A stretch of 64,000 nt of DNA from Mactra quadrangularis (lineage: Eukaryota > Mollusca > Bivalvia > Venerida > Mactridae). The position numbers and the translations under genes were made by a program. Positions 57,246-64,000 of this stretch are shown piece by piece. The stretch covers positions 9,199,270 through 9,263,269 of the forward strand of contig CM046295.1 in NCBI GenBank assembly GCA_025267735.1, in the 5' to 3' direction. The notes below the pieces were generated by a model, which was not told the DNA's origin, did not search any database, and saw only the letters and a program-made list of their open reading frames with translations. How positions within the stretch are numbered: the stretch's first letter is position 1; each line of letters begins with the position of its first letter.

Positions 57246-57490
57246 ATCTCATATGAGTACTAAGAGAATGTAGTCTATGCTAGCAGGCAATTACTTCTAA
57301 TTCTTAGCCAATTCAACCTGGATTTGAAACAAGCTATTGGAAAATCACAATCGTTAGACAACAAATATTTTCATTCTTAAATACACCGATTTTTTTAAAA
57401 TTTTAACTTAGTTGAGAAAAGAGCTAACCATTTCATCATTATATTACTTTGTTACGAAACTGTCAATTATGAAATAAAATGAAATGTAAT

Positions 57491-57768
57491 GGCATTTCAT
57501 AGTCTAAGTTTCATGACGTTCATTGAGTTTACAGCTATTACCCCTGTCATCAGGCAACTGGTATGTATCTATCAATCTCTGTAGAAAGTCTACTACTCTG
57601 CAATTTTAAGTGCAACCGACAAATTTGTGCAATTGCATTATACCAGCCTCTTTACTACTTATTTACACCAAGGTGGAGTGAAGCAATCCCAGGTAAATCT
57701 CTTGCTCAAGGATTTAAGCAATGCACCTCGTGGGATTCGAACACCGTACATCTCAATCCCCTAAGTTT
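57491..57768 (-). repeat. SINE-C, minus orientation, diverged
   Basis: Follows 15478-15767: 'tagtctaagtttcatgacgt', 'gtatgtatctatcaatctct', 'aggtggagtgaagcaatccc' and 'gtgggattcgaacac' near the head. More diverged than the other copies. The 90-codon frame at 57563 is repeat sequence. Confidence 0.7.
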
Positions 57769-57868
57769 ATGTCATACTGACTTCTTTAGTAAAATGAAGG
57801 CTACAATAAAGAAAAAAACAAGATTTAGATTTTGACATTTATCTTTATACATACAACAAATAAATGAT

Positions 57869-58046
57869 GCCCTTAAAATTCCTTAGACCAATTTAAGATA
57901 TAAAAAAGTAATCCAAAAATCTAAAGATCCAAAATTAAAAATTAAACTAAGATAATAAAGCTGATAAGCCTAAAATAATTTTTTAAAGTATTATTGAATG
58001 ATTTTTAATTTTCTAAAAAAGCATTGGTCTAAAGAATTTTAAGGGC
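57869..58046. mobile_element. Small MITE, ~178 bp
   Basis: Inverted ends 'gcccttaaaattccttagac' + 'caat' and 'attggtctaaagaatttt' + 'aagggc'. AT-rich interior, no coding capacity. Target duplication not certain. Confidence 0.65.
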
Positions 58047-58054
58047 TTAAAGTA

Positions 58055-58087
<33 letters not shown>

Positions 58088-58088
58088 A
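58055..58088. repeat. (CAT)n microsatellite, ~11 units
   Basis: Uninterrupted cat repeats directly after the small MITE. Confidence 0.95.
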
Positions 58089-58189
58089 TTATTACGAACA
58101 AGCATAAAATATCATATCATTATTTACAAAGTTTTTATCATAATTACAAAAAATGTACACTGTTTGTATAATTACACAACATATAAATT

Positions 58190-60110
58190 ATAACAAGAGC
58201 TGTCACAGAAGACAGCATGCTCAATTAAGTAAATATTTGGCACATGAGATGTGGTTGATGATAAGGAACATATATTTCAGAATTTGAAAATAATACCTTA
58301 ACAAATTACCTTAACAAAGTAAATTATTTTTTTTTTCAAAGAAAACTTTAAGTTCAAGCTGAGATAATTCTGAAAAAATGGTCATATGAGATGTGGTTGA
58401 TAATTAAGAACAAATATTTAAAGTTGGAAGTCAATATCTAAAGATGCAAAACAGTTGCAGTAAAAATAAGCCTTTTTTTAAGAAACTCTTAAGTTCAGGC
58501 AGAGATAATTCTGAAAAAATGTGTTCGGAGTTATGAACATAGTCATATGAGATGTGGTTGATAATTAAGAACAAAAAATTTAAAGATTTAAGTCAGTATC
58601 TAAAGAAACAAAACAGTTGTAGTAAAAATAAGCCTTTTTTTAAAGAACTTCTTAGGTTCAAGCAGAGATAATTCTGAAAAAAAATCTGTTTGGAATTATG
58701 AACATGGTCATATGAAATGTGGTTGATAATTAGGAACAAAAATTTAAAGTTTTAAGACAGTATCTAAAGAAACAAAAGAGTTGTAGTAAAAATAAGCCTT
58801 TTTTAAAGAAACTCTTAAGTTCAGGCAGAGATAATTCTGAAAAAAAATGTGCTTGGAGTTATGAACATGGTCATATGAGATGTGGTTGATAATTAAGAAC
58901 AAAAATTTAAAGTTTTAAGTCAATATCTAAAGATGCAAAACAGTTGCAGTAAAAATAAGCCTTTTTTTAAGAAACTCTTAAGTTCAGGCAGAGATAATTC
59001 TGAAAAAATGTGTTCGGAGTTATGAACATGGTCATATGAGATGTGGTTGATAATTAAGAACAAAAAATTTAAAGATTTAAGTCAGTATCTAAAGAAACAA
59101 AACAGTTGTAGTAAAAATAAGCCTTTTTTTAAAGAAACTCTTAAGTTCAGGCAGAGATAATTCTGAAAAAAATGTGCTTGGAGTTATGAACATGGTCATA
59201 TGAGATGTGGTTGATAATTAGGAACAAAAATTTAAAGTTTTGAGTCAGTATCTAAAGAAACAAAACAGTTGTAGTAAAAATAAGCCTTTTTTAAAGAACT
59301 TCTTAGGTTCAAGCAGAGATAATTCTGAAAAAAATCTGTTTGGAATTATGAACATGGTCATATGAAATGTGGTTGATAATTAGGAACAAAAATTTAAAGT
59401 TTTAAGACAGTATCTAAAGAAACAAAAGAGTTGTAGTAAAAATAAGCCTTTTTTAAAGAAACTCTTAAGTTCAGGCAGAGATAATTCTGAAAAAATGTGT
59501 TCGGAGTTATGAACATGGTCATATGAGATGTGGTTGATAATTAGGAACAAAAATTTAAAGTTTTGAGTCAGTATCTAAAGAAACAAAACAGTTGTAGTAA
59601 AAATAAGCCTTTTTTAAAGAACTTCTTAGGTTCAAGCAGAGATAATTCTGAAAAAAATCTGTTTGGAATTATGAACATGGTCATATGAAATGTGGTTGAT
59701 AATTAGGAACAAAAATTTAAAGTTTTAAGACAGTATCTAAAGAAACAAAAGAGTTGTAGTAAAAATAAGCCTTTTTTAAAGAAACTCTTAAGTTCAGGCA
59801 GAGATAATTCTGAAAAAAAATGTGCTTGGAGTTATGAACATGGTCATATGAGATGTGGTTGATAATTAAGAACAAAAATTTAAAGTTTTAAGTCAATATC
59901 TAAAGAAACAAAACAGTTGCAGTAAAAATAAGCCTTTTTTAAAGAAACTTAAGTTCAAGGGGAGGTAATTCAGAAAAATGTAAAAAAAAATGTATTCAGA
60001 GTTATAAACCTAGTAACATAAGATGTGGTTGATAATAAGGAACATATACTTAAAGTTTGAAGTTGTTATCTCTAGAAATAAAAAGTTACATTATGTTGTC
60101 GTACTTTGGT
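58190..60110 (-). repeat. ~162-bp tandem array derived from repeat H
   Basis: Starts with the repeat H terminus 'aacaagagctgtcacagaag' + 'acagcatgctc', then 'gagatgtggttgat' units spaced about 160-165 bases, at about 58249 and on to 60020 (roughly eleven units). Each has 'taagcctttttt', 'aagttcaggcagagataatt' and 'ggagttatgaacatggtcat'. Three unit variants (ending gttcggag, gtttggaatt, gcttggag) alternate, suggesting higher-order amplification. In reverse complement the unit matches the middle of 47268-47636. Confidence 0.85.
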
Positions 60111-60385
60111 GCTTTTATGATGCACCAGGCGTGAAACCAATTTGTCATGGGGTAAATCAGGCAAAATAGATTTAAGAAATATTGTTACTAGAAAAAAAAG
60201 AAATTACAGCAAGTATTACACATATGTATGAGATTTAAGAATCAGCGGGATTGTTCCTGGTAAAAGCATGTGAAATTGTCTTTGAATGAATTTAACAAAT
60301 AATCATGTAACAAATAATAATAACAATAATATTACCCACTTTATTTAATGTGGATATATTTGGCAAAAAAACCCCAATTTTTTAT

Positions 60386-60530
60386 ATGTTCCACAAACCC
60401 AATTTTCATCATGGTTCACAAACCAAATTTTCAGTATGATTCACAAACCCTATTTTCAATACAGTCCATATAAACTAACTTTCAATATGGTCCATCAACC
60501 AGTTTTCAATATAGTACAAATGAAATTCAA
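60386..60530. repeat. ~25-bp degenerate minisatellite, ~6 copies
   Basis: Units of the type 'atggttcacaaaccaaattt' + 'tcagt' recur with substitutions from 60386 to about 60530. Confidence 0.7.
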
Positions 60531-61459
60531 GTCTTTATATGTCAATGCCCATGAGAATATAAACAGTATAAGTATTTTACCCATAAAGTTATATCATCAA
60601 GCCAAAATAATCAACCAATTTAAGTGTTAACATTTTACGTTTCAATACCTATTTTTTTTTCAAAAAGTAATTTCCTTCTGATTCATAATAGAAATATAAT
60701 AACAACAAAATTTGAGGAAAAAAATAATTACTATTATTATAAATACATAATGTGGAGATCTAGCCAGTCTTATAATAACTGTGAAAAGAGGTGGAATCTA
60801 TAATACAAATAAACATTTAGTAAAGTTAATTTCCAAAATTAATCCAAAAAGCACTGTAAACAAAAAGTATATAAATTTGAATTTAGAACATATGTATGTA
60901 TATTTATTACAATATATACATCATTTAACTTATATAAAATATAAAGACAAAGATCCAATATAAACCCATATGGCATTATACAACATCAAAATAATCAGTT
61001 TGTTGTCAAAACTATCACTGTACTCATGAAAAGATACAAAATAAAAATTAAATCGGTATAACATTTTAATTATGCATTTATGAATATGTACTTTATAATA
61101 TACTGAATAAATTTAATTTGGTTCTGTTCTGTTTTTCAAAACTGTTAAAACAGCAAATGGCATAATGTAGAAATAACTAATATATTGATGTTTACATGTC
61201 ACTGAAAGTGAAACTGTGTTAAGAAATCAAACCATGTTTATCATTACACTTGAAAAAGATCTGTTCAAAAATTTACAATTCATACTTGGAAAAGATTTAA
61301 ATATATCATTAAGTAAAATTTGATGTTCAATACTTAAAACAATAGTTTTGATAGAAATCTGTTTAAGATTAAGTTATGTGATGAATAAACTACCCCCTAA
61401 TCAATGTAAAGCTCAATCAGAAATATAATGGGAAAACCACATTAAAGCCTTAGTTTCCG
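60531..61459. other. Very AT-rich stretch, no feature seen
   Basis: The frames at 60436-60630 and 60781-60963 are short, lysine-, asparagine- and isoleucine-rich, and look like composition artefacts. Confidence 0.4.
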
Positions 61460-61640
61460 CAAATGACGCAACAAGGGAAATAATTCATAATAACGCCAGG
61501 TGGAGTTGCAGTTACTTTCTAATTCTCTTGATCGTATGGTATGTTATCATTGCATGAAGTTTCATAAAGATCTGACAATAAATAGCAGAAATATATGGTA
61601 AATAATCTTAACACAATTGTTAACGACCCTGTACGTCTAC
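61460..61640 (-). repeat. Repeat D copy, minus orientation
   Basis: Reverse complement contains 'gttaacaattgtgttaagat', 'atatatttctgctatttatt', 'gtcagatctttatgaaactt' and 'ataatttcccttgttgcg', in the order of the copies at 11679 and 19431. Confidence 0.65.
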
Positions 61641-64000
61641 TCACTCAACTCTCCACCCAGGTGGTTTCATCTATTGTTTCTCATGGTTACAAATACCAGG
61701 GTCATAACGATATATCGAGCAGGATACGGCTGCGGATCATTGAGCAAGTGGCAATCTGATTTGAACAAAGATTCATGAGTAGCGATTTACAAATTGAACC
61801 ACCAATCACTCACTAGTTAATAGAGAAGCATACAGAACTTATGTAATAACAAAAATAAGTGAAGAATTATAGAAGCTTTTACTAAATAGAAAACCATTAA
61901 CCCAAAACATTTCTACTACCAGACGTTTTATGGGCATTTTCAGTGATAACATATATGTTTAAAAGTGTATCAAACAAAATTTTGAATTAAATTAAAATTT
62001 TCATTTATAGTGTGGTTTGTTTTAGTGATAATTAAGCTGAAAACAAATTCAAAAAATAGATCGTGATCACACAATTTCGGACGTTAATAAATATTTGTAC
62101 TTGATTTTCTGGTCGGGATCTGAGTACTCGCAGCAGCCCTAGTGCTAGACCACAAAACGTAATGTGGTCAGACATATCAATATTGTATGAAATTATCACC
62201 ATGAAGTCTCATTCTTATAACATTCTGATCTACAATTATGCTTTAACAATAAATTATTGACAATAAACCTAAATTAAAGTGATCCCCTGATTTAAATTAT
62301 CAAATTTTGATGTCTCTCTTTCGGCAATAACAAAAGCCTTTTATTCGTTACCAGTATATCAATAATAATGATGACAATGATGATGCTGAAAAAATTGGAA
62401 TTTATCAATGCTTGTTCCAAAGTACAATAATCACAAGATGAAAATTAATTCAGTTTGACCATGACTTCAACCCACTGCCCTTGCCTATAAGGCCAATGCT
62501 CTACTGAAACTGACTAAATTCCATTGCCCCTTGCTTACAGGGCCAGTGCCCTACAAAATGACTTCAACCCTGGGTCCTCGCTTATAAGATCAGGGCTCTA
62601 CCAACTTATCTGGTCACATCAATGCCAACATAAAATACTACATTCTATTCATAATATTCTCCCAGTAACATGATTAGGTAAGTTACTGTTACATATATAC
62701 CTACAAAATGCAAAAATTTGTCTTGAAATTTAGAATTCAAAAGTCTGTTATTTATTACCTGTGTTTCCCCCATTGATCCACGTAATTAAGTCAATTGGTC
62801 CTAAATTGGGCCTAAAATGTCACTAAGTTTTGATATACAGTCCCAAGTTTTCAACAAGCCAGTCCATGTTAAGTTTAGTAGACTGACACAACTTTTCAAT
62901 ATTTTGGCACAAAAATAAGTTTACCATCCTTATTTTTTTTGTAATTTGATGTATCAATGCACATTTGTGAAATTGAGATTTATACCAGAATTTGATGTCA
63001 AATTTGCTGTTAAACATTTATGAATATTCATGAACATTCATTTTACAAAATAAACCCAACTAAGCATGAAATATCTCTTTAAAAGATATTTTTTGTTTCT
63101 AGCTTACAACTCTTCGTTGCTGAGAATACCATGCATGTTTTAACTGTCAGCGTTTGTACAATTTTACTGGGGCTGAAATTTCTATTACAATAATTACATT
63201 GAGGACATAAAATCAGCAAGTACACATCAAACAGCTATGATATTTGACTCCTTTACTGTATCTTTAAACCATCACAGGTCAATCCTGCATTTTTGTGAAT
63301 CTGGGCCCCTTTCAAAATGGATACTAAAGGCCCGGAATAAAGTGTTCTGATTGGATTTTTGAGAATTTGATATCAGTAATTGTCCCACAACTGACCTTTT
63401 TGCACCTATCCTATCAAAAGATATCTCAGGAGTCTGCACAACAGAGGTGTCCCCTTGTTACTGCAGTTTGAAGGAGTCACTAACCCTTCATTGCCAGAAA
63501 AAATGTAGTGATAGATTGAGAATGGACAAAAAAAATAGTGTTACGAAAAAAAAACATATTTTCAGTCTCTGTAAATACTGGCACATAAGACCTTATTTTG
63601 AGAAATATAACTGAATGGAGTGCAAATTATGGGTAAGAAAAGAGCAGTATAACCTTGGTAACTGGAATTGGCATTCCTTAAAACCTTAGGCAAGATATGA
63701 GAAGACAAAAAGACTTATTTATACATGTATTATCATTATTGATAGTTTAATTTTATTATTCATGACCTAACTCAGTAAAAGTATGCCCTGTTTGGAAATG
63801 GGACCCAAGACCCTCAATCAGTTGACTTGTGTGCTACTAACTAAGCTAGCCAGGTTGCTTTGAAAGTTGGGTAAAGATACATTTATCACAAAACTGATTT
63901 CTACCTTTTACAGGGTTCATACAAAATTCTCTTACCTAAATTCAAGGACTATTCAAGCTAGATTTTGTATTTTGTAAGGGATTTTTTTCAATACCTAGAT
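61641..64000. other. AT-rich end of window with tRNA-like SINE remnants
   Basis: Near 62455-62620 three degenerate direct units occur ('cttgcctataaggccaatgc', 'cttgcttacagggccagtgc', 'tcgcttataagatcagggct'), resembling tRNA-like heads on the minus strand. Near 63795-63860 the minus strand reads 'ctagcttagttagtagcaca' then 'gggtcttgggtccca', another such head. No exon is supported; 63160-63500 is less AT-rich but shows no open frame. Confidence 0.35.

Overview
The window looks like nuclear DNA of an invertebrate, most likely a mollusc. It is AT-rich, has short exons with GT-AG introns, polyadenylation signals, several tRNA-derived SINE families, a CR1/Jockey-type LINE, Tc1/mariner and hAT-type elements, and a dispersed repeat of a kind I associate with molluscan genomes (core 'gctgtc..gacagc' near 21200, 47610 and 58200). 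Species cannot be named. No bacterial operons, CRISPR array, rRNA or functional tRNA gene is visible.

Two host genes can be read exon by exon. (1) MTFMT, mitochondrial methionyl-tRNA formyltransferase, + strand, 8360-19407: ten coding exons with consistent phases, 440 codons, catalytic N-x-H...D residues present. Its introns are full of SINEs, a hAT-type MITE and a repeat family whose 3' ends directly abut two splice acceptors. A 159-codon open frame lies just upstream and its stop overlaps the MTFMT ATG as ATGA. (2) A Ly6/uPAR (LU-domain) secreted, probably GPI-anchored protein, + strand, 24370-31282: three exons, 149 codons, 10 cysteines in the LU region and an 18-bp coding minisatellite in the stalk. 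Its second intron holds a 5'-truncated LINE on the minus strand. The gene is flanked by two diverged copies of one block (21533-23660 and 31780-34000) that differ by MITE and SINE insertions.

A third coding unit is a Tc1-like transposon (55358-57101) with matching inverted repeats, TA target duplications, a transposase split by a small intron, and a stop codon 16 codons before the family's usual end.

The right half is dominated by tandem arrays: a ~73-bp array inside a larger tandem duplication (39180-44145), an 18-bp array (44484-44965), a 41-bp array (48815-50640), a GC-rich 181-bp satellite interrupted by a hAT-type element with a perfect 8-bp target duplication (51621-54665), and a ~162-bp array derived from a dispersed repeat (58190-60110). 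A 25-bp array lies at 2789-3255. Remaining stretches are AT-rich and show no supportable gene.

The genes do not form a pathway. Positions were read by eye; boundaries of repeats are approximate unless a target duplication fixes them. I did not find a clearly novel molecular system. The most unusual objects are the 181-bp satellite, the MTFMT upstream frame overlap, the repeat-derived splice acceptors and the intron-bearing Tc1 element.
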